Origin: Thiotrichaceae bacterium
GTDB lineage: Bacteria > Pseudomonadota > Gammaproteobacteria > Beggiatoales > Beggiatoaceae
NCBI GenBank assembly: GCA_011391085.1
Contig: JAABRD010000019.1
Location: forward strand, 1-64,000
Direction of reading: 5' to 3'
Length of the DNA stretch: 64,000 bases
Under the pieces are notes generated by a model, which worked only from the letters and a program-made list of their open reading frames with translations, did not search any database and had not been told where the DNA came from. Positions 6,801-15,143 of the stretch are shown one piece after another (within the stretch, counting starts at the first letter, position 1; the number at the start of each line of letters is the position of its first letter). A program made the position numbers and the translations under genes.

Positions 6801-7149
6801 ACAGATTTGACTACTCATTTTAGCCCTAGTATGATAGTTGAAAGTGTCCGTCCTGGCCTTCTGAACTTATTCACAAGTTAACAATGCGGTCATTTCTGTA
6901 GCAGAAAAACAACGCCATATTTCTAAAAAAATTGTGTGAATATCCGCTGGGTTTGGAATAAGGCGGAACAGAACTCGTGTAGATTGAAGTTCGCTACGTT
7001 CAGTCCAACCTACACGACTACATGACTGTCATGCAAATGTTCCATGGTGTGTCTTGCGTTACGCCTAATATTCACTCACTTATATTGATGTTCAAAAGGA
7101 TAATATATGAAATTGTTTCCCAACGAAAAAATTAAGTTTCATGATAATC

Positions 7150-7299
7150 ATGAGAAAGACCCCAAGATTATTATCTGACTACGATTTTTACAAAGATCGG
7201 CTAGAACTGGAAGGTTTGCAAGAGTGGCCGGAACTCAATGGTTGCAAATACTCTGATCTTCCCGAACAAATAAAACCATATTTTGCAGACGGAAAATAG
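7150..7299 (+). CDS. possible 49-aa protein, perhaps a remnant
   Basis: ATG 7150 to TAG 7299 encodes 49 aa with balanced composition (SDYDFYKDRLELEGLQEWPE, ending KPYFADGK). A second short frame starts at ATG 7108 with a better leader (aaggataatat) and reads MKLFPNEKIKFHDNHEKDPK before stopping. The two could be one small gene split by a frameshift near 7175. No family recognised. Confidence 0.28.
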   Translation: MRKTPRLLSDYDFYKDRLELEGLQEWPELNGCKYSDLPEQIKPYFADGK

Positions 7300-7460
7300 C
7301 ATTTGACGCAAAATTATTTTAGAATATTTTTCTTCATTTTACCTCTTGCGCCTTTACTTTAGTAATAGTTGGTGCAATACTTTGGAAGATGGTAAGAAAC
7401 CCAGTTGATTTTCCGAAACTGAGTTTCTTTAGCATCGTTACACAAGTCCTATTTGAAAAA

Positions 7461-7507
7461 GAGGAGTGAATAAAGAATGACATTACAACCCATTTCCCCC
7501 CTCCCCC
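7461..7507 (+). promoter_or_regulatory. ribosome-binding site and C-tract before hybrid kinase
   Basis: GAGGAG at 7461-7466 is well placed for ATG 7477, not for the open-frame ATG 7508. ATG 7477 is one base out of frame with the kinase. Between them lies C6-T-C5 (7496-7507). Loss of one C would give MTLQPISPSP joined in frame to MAPQEYLRLF. Upstream, 7392-7430 carries a GAAACTGAGTTTCTT-type inverted repeat. Confidence 0.5.
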
Positions 7508-10500
7508 ATGGCACCCCAAGAATACCTCCGCCTCTTTGAACATACCCCTTCTGGAGTGGTCATCACCAACCTCCAAGGCCACCCGTTGGCCTTCAATCCT
7601 GCCTTCCCTAACCTACTTGGTTACTCGGCTTCTGATCTGGCCACGTTACTGGATTATGGCAAACTGTCCCTCGTTGACCCTTCGGACCTTCCTAATCCGC
7701 TGTTGCAAACGTCACAACAATTAAAAAAAGTCTATCTACATCACCATCAACACCCCGTGTATGCCAAACTGACTCTCTCATTGGTCAATGATGAGGATAA
7801 ACAACCGCGTTACTGGCTGATTTTCTTAGAAGATATTACAGCCTATAAAATTCGGGAGGGGGCCTTACAGCGCCGGGAAGAACGTTTTGATCTCGCGTTG
7901 CGTACCTGTAATGACGGTGTGTGGGATTGGGACCTGCAAACGCAACAAATCCACTTTTCTGCGGAATGGAAACATATTTTAGGGTATGCGATTCATGAAT
8001 TTAGCAATCAACGTTTGGTCTGGCAAAACTGTATTCATCCCGAAGACTTGCCTGGGGTGTTGCACGACTTGCAAACGCATTGGGATCATCTCACACCACG
8101 CTATGAAAGCGTCTATCGCATCCAACATAAAGAAGGAGATTATCGCTGGATTTTAGATCGTGGTGCGGCATTACGTGACCGGGATGGGACGCCCTATCGA
8201 ATGATCGGCACTTGTGTTGACATCACTTCTCATAAATATACTGAACAAGCCATTGAAAGTGCAAGAGACTATTTACATAATCTTATCAACGCGGTACCTA
8301 ACCCAATTTTTCTCAAGGACCGTGAACATCGGTGGTGCTTTTTCAATGATGCTTTTTGTGCCCTGTTAGGCTATTCGCGTCCACAACTGTTGGGAAAAAC
8401 GGCTACCGATGTGCTTCCAGTTGAACAAGCGGCCCGCTTCCATCAAAAAGACGATTTTCTGTTCACCACGGGACAAGAGGACACGGCGGAGGAGACGTTT
8501 ACAGATGCCCATCAGAACTTTCATACGGTGTTGACGAGACGGATTTTGTACACAGATCTCCAAGGTCGTCAATTTATTGTGGGCACGATTGTCGACATTA
8601 CCGAACGTAAACTCGCCCAAGAAGTCCTCCTTGCCCAAGAAGCCCAATATCGACATCTGTTACAATATGCTAACAGTATTATCTTACGTCTTGATCCCCA
8701 CGGTCAAATCACGTTTTTCAACGAATTTGCCGAAATTTTTTTTGGCTTCCCCGCTTCCGACATTTTAGGGCAGTACGCTATTGGTACAATTACCCCAGCC
8801 ACAGATAGCGAAGGTTTTGATCTGGTGCCGATAATAGAAAGTCTGCTACGTTATCCCCAGTACTACCCACATACCGAACATGAAAACGTGCGGCGTAACG
8901 GTGAACGAGTCTGGATTGCTTGGTCAAATAAACCCATTTATAATCCAGAAGGCCAATTACAAGAAGTGCTTTGCATTGGCAACGACATTACGCAACGCAA
9001 ACGTGCGGAAAAAGCCCTTCAGGAACGGGACCGTATTCTCCAAGGTGTCGCCCACGTCACTCAACATTTACTCACCAGTCTCAACTACACGCAAGCCATT
9101 GCTGACGCACTGAAAACGGTAGCGGACCTGATTCTGGTGCATCGCGTGTACATCTTTGAGAATGTGATACCGTCTGCCACTCAAGAACCGCTGATGAGTC
9201 ACCGCTTTGAATGGCATATGAAAAGTCAACACCTGTGGGTGAACCATCCCAAGCAACAACTGTTGCCTTATGGTATCTTTCTACCGCGCTGGTATCCACG
9301 ATTGGCGGCGGGAAAACCGATTGCGGGCTTGGTTTGCAACTTTCCTAAAGACGTGCGACGTGCCTTGGAACGTAAGAAAATCGTCTCGGTTCTCCTCGTT
9401 CCCATCTTCTTTGATAACTATTTTTGGGGATTCATTTGTGTTGAAGACGGTCAACAAAAACGGTCTTGGTCGGAACATGAACATTTTCTGTTAACGGCGA
9501 TTGGAGACAGTATTCGTGGGGCGATGGCCCGGCAACAGGCTGAATGCGCCCTTCAGCAAAGTGAAGCCAAATTTCGAACCATCATTGAAAATACCCGTGA
9601 CGGCATTCTGATCTTGGATCAAGCAGGTATCATTCAATTTGCTAATCCTGCGGCTGAACAACTTTACAAAGCGGCCCCTGGCAAGTTGGTTGATAAGCCG
9701 TTTGGGAATCCTTCGCTACCAGATAAAACCGAAGTATGTATCCCCGACTGGGCTGGCCATCATCATATTATGGAATTACAATTGGCCCAATGCCAATGGG
9801 AAGGACAGCCGGCCACTATCGTTTCTCTGCGCGACATCACGGCCCGCAAAAAGGTCGAAGAAGCGTTGCAAAAACAATTGGAACGGACTCGTCTGATTCT
9901 CGAAGGTTCTATGGATGGTTTCTATGTCACTAATCTCGCCGGCCACCTGCTGGAAGTCAACCCGGCTTTTGGGGCCATGTTGGGTTATCAAGCGTCAGAA
10001 CTTCTCTCCAAGAATGATGAGATGTTATGTTGTCAAGAAGCCCATGAATCTTTACAACATCAACGTTATCTGATTCGCGAACAAAAATGGGGTAGCTTTG
10101 AAATCAATTTGTTGAGTAAACATGGTGCCACGGTTATCGTTGACATCAGTAGCAATTTTGTTCAACAAGAGTCCGAAGGATTGTTCTTCAATTTTGTTCG
10201 CGACATCACGCGCCGCAAACAAGCTGAAACGAAACTTCTCGAGGCTAAAGAGACTGCGGAGGCGGCCAGCCGGGCCAAAAGCGAATTTTTGGCCACCATG
10301 AGTCACGAAATTCGCACTCCTATGAACGGCGTTATGGGGATGACGGAATTGTTGTTAAACACCTCCTTAGACTCTCAGCAACGCCAATATGTTGAGGCAG
10401 TTCGCCATTCTGGTAAAAATTTGTTGGCCCTGATTAAAGACATTTTAGATTTCTCCAAAATTGAGGCTGGAAAACTTTCCTTAGAACTCGTGGACTTCAA

Positions 10501-12409
10501 TCTGATTGAGGGAGTCGAAGAAGTGGTTAACTTATTTGCCCCGTCGGCTTATCAGAAAGGTTTGGAATTGTATTGCCAGTTGCCCACGGTGCCGTTGCGT
10601 TTATGGGGCGACCCAGGCCGGTTACAACAAGTTCTCAACAATCTTCTTAATAATGCTATCAAGTTCACTGAAACCGGTGAAATCATATTAAAAATCCGAA
10701 TCTTAGAAGAAACGTCGCAATTCTGCAAAATCTCTTTTGAAATCACCGATACGGGCATTGGCATTGATCCACAAACTCGTCATCGTCTGTTTCAACCATT
10801 TTCTCAAGCCGATAGTTCCACGACGCGCCGGTATGGGGGCACGGGTCTAGGTTTAGTCATTGTCCAACGCCTGGTTCATTTGATGAACGGCGATATTGGG
10901 TTCACCAGCACTCCTAAACAGGGTAGCCAGTTTTGGTTTACCTTATGTTTCAATAAAACTTTGAAAGAGGAGACCCTCGGTAGGGGTGACAACGGTTATC
11001 TTCCTATCAAACCTGACAGGCCTGTTAGACCTGTCAGGTTTAACCAGGAAAACTTCCAGGCTTTAAAGCAGTGGCGATTCCTGTTATTATCTCCTCATCA
11101 CACTTTGAGTCTCATCATTATTGAACAACTGCGACGTTGGGGACTCGATTGCCAGGTGGAAACCAATCTTGACCAAGGGATTCGTTGGTTACGTGCGGCT
11201 ATCAAGATAGGTGAACCTTATCCCATCACCTTTGTTGACCCCCTGATTTCACCAAATTTAGACGAGGCGGACCTTGTTCAGATTCTTAATCGCGAATTTC
11301 AATTTGCCAATCTGTCTCTAATTTTACTCTCTCGACCTGCCTTCAAAGCATTCTCCCTAGATAATCGCACCGTTGACCACTCTCCTGCGCCTGTGGTTGC
11401 CTATCACTTGACAAAGCCGGTGTTACCTTCCAAACTCTATGCGGCGTTGTCTTCTCTGCTGGACCAAGTGCAATCTCCTGTCTCAAGTGAAGATGCGATA
11501 ACTTCCAACGTTGCGAATCGCCCCCTTGAATTGACTGGGCGACGCATTCTCGTGGTGGAAGACAACCGACTCAATCAAGAAGTGATTCGCCAAATGTTGC
11601 TTCAATTAGGTTGTCAAATTCAGCTTGTGGAAAATGGTCAACAAGCCGTACAATTGTTTGACTCCCAAACCACCCACAAGTCTTCCAAACCGATCATGTT
11701 TGATTTAGTGTTAATGGATTGCTTCATGCCCGTCATGGATGGTTTTGAGGCCAGTCGGACGATTCGCGTCCGTGAAAGTCAACAGCCAGGAAAACCTCAT
11801 ATTCCGATTGTTGCCCTGACGGCGAATGCCCTGGAAGGTGACCGCGAACGTTGTCTAGCCAGTGGTATGGATGATTATTTAACCAAGCCGATTTCTTTAC
11901 GAAAATTACATGATACGCTGATTGTTTGGCTAGGTGAAAAAACTGAGAAGGTGGAACCAGCGATTTCCAGTCTGCCTGCCAAAAAGACTGAAAAAATTTC
12001 CAACGAGATAGAACGTTCTCAAAAAGACACGGTTACCTCCGTCAGTAACCTGTTGTCAGAACAACTGTTGGTGTTAGATGAACAAACGATTCATCATTTA
12101 CGTCAAGAATTGCGTGGACGGGGCGTGAACTGGTTAATTGACATATTTTTGACCGAACTTCCCAATTACTTAAACGCTATCATTGCGGCTTTGCAAGCCA
12201 AAGATTGTGAACAATTGTATATGGCAGCCCATAAACTCAAAGGGAGTGTTTCCAATTTAGGAGGCAAGCGATTGATGGCCCTTTGTGTTCAACTCGAAAC
12301 TCAGGCCCGGGCGGACGCCCTCGACCAAGCACACACTTTGGTTTATACTCAACTCTCACAAGAAAGCACTAAACTCAAGCTTGCCCTGGAGAATATCAAA
12401 AATGTTTAA
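7508..12409 (+). CDS. multi-PAS/GAF hybrid sensor histidine kinase with REC and HPt
   Basis: A 1633-aa cytoplasmic-looking hybrid kinase without transmembrane segments. Order: PAS (1-115), PAS-PAC (125-250, DGVWDWDLQTQQIHF), PAS (255-375), PAS (380-500), GAF (about 510-675), PAS (685-790), PAS (800-920), HisKA with MSHEIRTPMNG (His about 933), HATPase (N box NNLLNNAIKFTE, DTGIGID, GGTGLGL), a degenerate receiver-like region, a true receiver (phospho-acceptor Asp about 1404 in LVLMDCFMPVMDGF) and a C-terminal HPt (AAHKLKGS, His about 1575). It should run a full His-Asp-His phosphorelay. The next gene, a REC-GGDEF protein, overlaps by 8 bases and is the likely phosphate acceptor, linking this sensor to cyclic-di-GMP. 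A 33-base palindrome is inserted in frame at 11009-11041 between HATPase and the pseudo-receiver. The start is uncertain because of the C-tract upstream. Confidence 0.93.
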   Translation: MAPQEYLRLFEHTPSGVVITNLQGHPLAFNPAFPNLLGYSASDLATLLDYGKLSLVDPSDLPNPLLQTSQQLKKVYLHHHQHPVYAKLTLSLVNDEDKQPRYWLIFLEDITAYKIREGALQRREERFDLALRTCNDGVWDWDLQTQQIHFSAEWKHILGYAIHEFSNQRLVWQNCIHPEDLPGVLHDLQTHWDHLTPRYESVYRIQHKEGDYRWILDRGAALRDRDGTPYRMIGTCVDITSHKYTEQAIESARDYLHNLINAVPNPIFLKDREHRWCFFNDAFCALLGYSRPQLLGKTATDVLPVEQAARFHQKDDFLFTTGQEDTAEETFTDAHQNFHTVLTRRILYTDLQGRQFIVGTIVDITERKLAQEVLLAQEAQYRHLLQYANSIILRLDPHGQITFFNEFAEIFFGFPASDILGQYAIGTITPATDSEGFDLVPIIESLLRYPQYYPHTEHENVRRNGERVWIAWSNKPIYNPEGQLQEVLCIGNDITQRKRAEKALQERDRILQGVAHVTQHLLTSLNYTQAIADALKTVADLILVHRVYIFENVIPSATQEPLMSHRFEWHMKSQHLWVNHPKQQLLPYGIFLPRWYPRLAAGKPIAGLVCNFPKDVRRALERKKIVSVLLVPIFFDNYFWGFICVEDGQQKRSWSEHEHFLLTAIGDSIRGAMARQQAECALQQSEAKFRTIIENTRDGILILDQAGIIQFANPAAEQLYKAAPGKLVDKPFGNPSLPDKTEVCIPDWAGHHHIMELQLAQCQWEGQPATIVSLRDITARKKVEEALQKQLERTRLILEGSMDGFYVTNLAGHLLEVNPAFGAMLGYQASELLSKNDEMLCCQEAHESLQHQRYLIREQKWGSFEINLLSKHGATVIVDISSNFVQQESEGLFFNFVRDITRRKQAETKLLEAKETAEAASRAKSEFLATMSHEIRTPMNGVMGMTELLLNTSLDSQQRQYVEAVRHSGKNLLALIKDILDFSKIEAGKLSLELVDFNLIEGVEEVVNLFAPSAYQKGLELYCQLPTVPLRLWGDPGRLQQVLNNLLNNAIKFTETGEIILKIRILEETSQFCKISFEITDTGIGIDPQTRHRLFQPFSQADSSTTRRYGGTGLGLVIVQRLVHLMNGDIGFTSTPKQGSQFWFTLCFNKTLKEETLGRGDNGYLPIKPDRPVRPVRFNQENFQALKQWRFLLLSPHHTLSLIIIEQLRRWGLDCQVETNLDQGIRWLRAAIKIGEPYPITFVDPLISPNLDEADLVQILNREFQFANLSLILLSRPAFKAFSLDNRTVDHSPAPVVAYHLTKPVLPSKLYAALSSLLDQVQSPVSSEDAITSNVANRPLELTGRRILVVEDNRLNQEVIRQMLLQLGCQIQLVENGQQAVQLFDSQTTHKSSKPIMFDLVLMDCFMPVMDGFEASRTIRVRESQQPGKPHIPIVALTANALEGDRERCLASGMDDYLTKPISLRKLHDTLIVWLGEKTEKVEPAISSLPAKKTEKISNEIERSQKDTVTSVSNLLSEQLLVLDEQTIHHLRQELRGRGVNWLIDIFLTELPNYLNAIIAALQAKDCEQLYMAAHKLKGSVSNLGGKRLMALCVQLETQARADALDQAHTLVYTQLSQESTKLKLALENIKNV
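11009..11041. repeat. in-frame 33-bp AAACCTGACAGG palindrome inside kinase gene
   Basis: A 33-base near-perfect palindrome (AAACCTGACAGG ... CCTGTCAGGTTT) adds 11 residues (around KPDRPVRPVRF) to the linker after the ATPase domain. Members of the same family occur twice in frame in the reverse transcriptase ORF (20992-21024, 21046-21078) and between genes at about 51864-51894 and 52646-52678. Confidence 0.85.
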
Positions 12410-14060
12410 TCAAGACCCACAAAAACCTCTTATCCTCATTGTTGATGACGACGTCTTCATGCGCGGCATGTTGCAAAACCTTTTAGAAGGACAAGGTTAT
12501 CGTGTCGTCGAAGCCCAAGACGGTGTCACGGCTATCCAAGAATTTCAACGTCACTCTCCTGACCTCATCTTGTTAGATGCGGCTATGCCGGTGATGGATG
12601 GCTTTGCTGCTTGTGCCCAATTGAAACAATTACAAGTCGATGGCGATGTACCCATCATCATGATTACCGCCCTGGATGATGAGAAATCGGTGGACAAAGC
12701 CTTTGAAGTAGGGGCGGTGGAATATATCACAAAACCCGTTCATTGGGCCGTGTTACGTCACCGTGTCGAGGTGATTTTACAGGCCCGCCGTGCCCAGGTC
12801 GCATTGCGCGAAAGTGAAGCGCGGTTCCGTGGCATTTTCGAACAAGCGGCAATGGGGATTGCCCTCATTGACATGAATGGGCATCTGTTGTATAGCAATT
12901 CGGCCCTCCAGAAAATGTTAGGTCATGGGGAAACCGAATTACATGGCAAACCCCTCAACAAATTTTTCTATCCGTTTGAAACGACGATAGAAAAAGAGTT
13001 TCACCATCAATTGTTGGATGGTAGTTGCAATTACTACCAGATGGAGAAGTATTTTTTCCGCAAAAATTCACCGATGTTATGGGGTCGGTTGACCACCTCT
13101 TTGGTTAGAGGAATGGATGGTAAACCGCTGTACCTCATTCAAATGGTCGAAGATATTACGGAACGCAAACGCGCCCAGGCTAAACAACGTCTGGCGGCCA
13201 AAGTGTTTGAGACCACTTCGGATGGCATTGTGATTACCAATGCCGAAGGCAACATCATTGATGTGAACCAAGCCTTCTTAATTATCACGGGCTACAGTTA
13301 CGAAGAAGTGTTAGACCGTAATCCGCGCTTTCTACAATCTGGTCACCATGACAAAACGTTCTATGAAAATTTATGGATGACCACTCGTGAAACGGGCCGC
13401 TGGAGTGGCCAAATTTGGAATCGCCGCAAAAATGGTGAAATCTTCACCGTCTGGGTGTCTCTCAATGCCGTCCGGGGTGAACATAACGAAGTCACGCACT
13501 ATGTGGCAGTCTATTCTGACATCAGCACGTTGCAGGAAGACGACCAACGGATGCGTTTGTTAACCCATTATGATTCTTTGACAGAATTACCCAACAGGTT
13601 GTTATTCAACGAATATTTAACTCGTGCGGGTCGTCAAGAAGAACGTCTAGCGTTGTTGTATATAGACCTCGACGATTTTAAACAAATCAATGAAACCTTT
13701 GGCTTTGATGTGGGTGACGAGTTTTTGAAAATCATTGCCAAACGTCTCAAACAGTGTGTCCGCGAAGGAGACAGGGTGTCACGGTTAGAAGGTGACGAAT
13801 TTGGGATTATTTTATCTCCCATTCACCAAGATTATGATGCCCGAATGGTGGCTGAGAAAATTTTTGAAACGGTGACAACGCCTGTTATTTTGGCAGGCCA
13901 CACGCTTCAAATCGATTGTAACATTGGCATCAGTTTTTACCCTGACGAGAATTTGCCGATGGGGACCGACAGCATGGAGACTCTTATCCAACATGCGGAT
14001 ATGGCGATGTATCTGGCTAAGGAAGCGGGGGAGAATACTTACCATATTTATAACGGGTAG
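12402..14060 (+). CDS. REC-PAS-PAS-GGDEF response regulator (diguanylate cyclase)
   Basis: A 552-aa protein. The frame is open back to 12285, but the start is ATG 12402, which overlaps the kinase stop by 8 bases and begins right before the receiver domain (MFNQDPQKPLILIVDDDVF). Order: REC 1-130 (Asp about 59 in LILLDAAMPVMDGF, Lys in YITKPV), PAS about 140-260, PAS-PAC about 265-385, GGDEF about 395-552. The active-site loop reads EGDEF (about 463-467) instead of GGDEF; the first position is variable in some active enzymes. An inhibitory-site motif REGD sits five residues before it, suggesting c-di-GMP feedback. It most likely takes phosphate from the overlapping hybrid kinase and makes c-di-GMP. 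Confidence 0.92.
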   Translation: MFNQDPQKPLILIVDDDVFMRGMLQNLLEGQGYRVVEAQDGVTAIQEFQRHSPDLILLDAAMPVMDGFAACAQLKQLQVDGDVPIIMITALDDEKSVDKAFEVGAVEYITKPVHWAVLRHRVEVILQARRAQVALRESEARFRGIFEQAAMGIALIDMNGHLLYSNSALQKMLGHGETELHGKPLNKFFYPFETTIEKEFHHQLLDGSCNYYQMEKYFFRKNSPMLWGRLTTSLVRGMDGKPLYLIQMVEDITERKRAQAKQRLAAKVFETTSDGIVITNAEGNIIDVNQAFLIITGYSYEEVLDRNPRFLQSGHHDKTFYENLWMTTRETGRWSGQIWNRRKNGEIFTVWVSLNAVRGEHNEVTHYVAVYSDISTLQEDDQRMRLLTHYDSLTELPNRLLFNEYLTRAGRQEERLALLYIDLDDFKQINETFGFDVGDEFLKIIAKRLKQCVREGDRVSRLEGDEFGIILSPIHQDYDARMVAEKIFETVTTPVILAGHTLQIDCNIGISFYPDENLPMGTDSMETLIQHADMAMYLAKEAGENTYHIYNG

Positions 14061-14063
14061 TGG

Positions 14064-14265
14064 TGGTGATAGTGGATAGTGGATAGTGGATGGATAGTGG
14101 ATAGTGGATAGTGGATGGATAGTGGATAGCGAAAAAAACAGGGTGGACTAGAGGCTTTAGCCGGGTGACGTGCCCCGTCCTCCGGCTTCCGCCTCTAGTC
14201 CCGCATGTTATCATTCTCCACTATCCACTATCCACTATCCATCCACTATCCATCCACTAAAACCG
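14064..14265. repeat. GTGGATAGTG tandem tracts flanking a GACTAGAGGCTTTAGCC palindrome
   Basis: GTGGATAGTG-like tandem repeats at 14064-14130 and inverted ones (ccactatccactatccat) at 14217-14262 bracket gactagaggctttagccggg ... ggcttccgcctctagtc (14148-14203). The whole 200-base gap is one large imperfect inverted repeat lying between two convergent genes, so it could work as a bidirectional terminator. Confidence 0.78.
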
Positions 14266-14691
14266 CTATTCCACTTCCACCGCCGCCGTCAAACAAGGAT
14301 CCACGGCAATGTTCAAAATGCGAACGTATTCGCCCCACCCTGGTTTATCCTGTTTTTCCTTGATCTTTTCCGCCTTCAGATGTACCCACAGCCCTTCTTC
14401 CTTTAACAATTCAGGCAAGTTGACGGGTACATACTTATCACCAGTGTCACTTTCTATGCCATACGCATTGTCTTCGCCAGGCAGAGACAAGATTTTGCCG
14501 GTATATTCAAGGACCGACGACTTATTTGCGGGTTTCTCAGGGGCGTGTTTTTCTTCAGGTGGCGAGGCCTTTTCTTCAGGTGGCGAGGCTTTCGAAGCGG
14601 GTGGTTTATCCGTATTCTGGGCGAGAATTGACGTAGCACCGATAGAGAGTAGCAGTGCGAAAAAGGAAAAAAATAAGATTTTTGAGTTCAT
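14266..14691 (-). CDS. secreted protein of unknown function
   Basis: A 141-aa minus-strand protein. Signal peptide: FFSFFALLLSIGATSILA, then QNTDKPP. A low-complexity segment with a tandem seven-residue repeat (ASPPEEK twice) and KHAPEKPANK precedes a small beta-rich domain (VLEYTGKILSLPGEDNAYGI, then YVPVNLPELLKEEGLWVHLK). A similar domain order occurs in small periplasmic proteins that bind metals or regulate envelope enzymes, but I do not recognise the family. ATG with AGGAC eight bases upstream supports the start. It is convergent with the GGDEF gene. Confidence 0.68.
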   Translation of the reverse strand: MNSKILFFSFFALLLSIGATSILAQNTDKPPASKASPPEEKASPPEEKHAPEKPANKSSVLEYTGKILSLPGEDNAYGIESDTGDKYVPVNLPELLKEEGLWVHLKAEKIKEKQDKPGWGEYVRILNIAVDPCLTAAVEVE

Positions 14692-14865
14692 TGAGAAATG
14701 TCCTATATTAATTGTTTGGGTAAAAATTTGAAGAAATATTCATCACGCCGAAACAGGATAACCCTGGTTTAATTTTTTGTCAAGAACACCTAAACTGTGA
14801 TATATATGAAATGTATAAACTTTATCTTCTCTCATAGACTTCACATACATCATAGTTCACATTTA

Positions 14866-14977
14866 TAGTAGTATTCCATTTCTTTTGTACCCCCCTAACC
14901 CCCCCCGTACACGGGGGGAGTGACTCCCCCCACGTGCGAGGGGTTGGGGGGTGTACAAGAGTAGAGGAATATCACTA
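14866..14977. mobile_element. MITE, C-rich interior subtype
   Basis: A 112-base element starting TAGTAGTATTCC and ending GGAATATCACTA, flanked by TA on both sides (14864-14865, 14978-14979). Interior: gtacccccctaacccccccc, a short spacer and an inverted G-rich arm. The same ends with a different, AT-rich interior are found at 50861-51096. A second element of this C-rich subtype is at 26140-26264. Confidence 0.75.
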
Positions 14978-15000
14978 TATCACTCAAGAAATACCCTCTG

Positions 15001-15045
15001 CATTCTGACATCCTTTCCAAAGTACAACAAATTCTGGTAACGATG
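15001..15045 (+). pseudogene. fragment of the 90-aa gene found at 26396
   Basis: Forty-five bases match codons 2-17 of the gene at 26396 with only a few changes (shared cctttccaaag and caaattctggtaacgatg). The ATG is lost and the match ends at a GGAGTCCAAGACCTGTCTTGG repeat. In both places the 90-aa sequence lies just downstream of a C-rich MITE, so the MITE and this gene head were duplicated together. Confidence 0.7.
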
Positions 15046-15080
15046 CTGGAGTCCAAGACCTGTCTTGGACTTCAGCACGG

Positions 15081-15110
15081 TTGACAATCCTCCCCCTCTC
15101 CTGTTAAACT
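15081..15110 (+). promoter_or_regulatory. putative promoter of AAA-ATPase copy 1
   Basis: TTGACA 15081-15086, 18-base spacer, TAAACT 15105-15110. The equivalent in copy 2 is TTGACA 24198-24203, 17-base spacer, TAAACT 24221-24226. Conservation of both boxes despite changes in between supports a real promoter. Confidence 0.5.
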
Positions 15111-15143
15111 GTCACTTCTTTCACTCACCAGAGGTGCCTTCCC

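Noticed and set aside
14309-14731. 140-codon plus-strand ORF
   Set aside because: Shadow of the secreted protein on the opposite strand, which has a proper signal peptide and ribosome-binding site.
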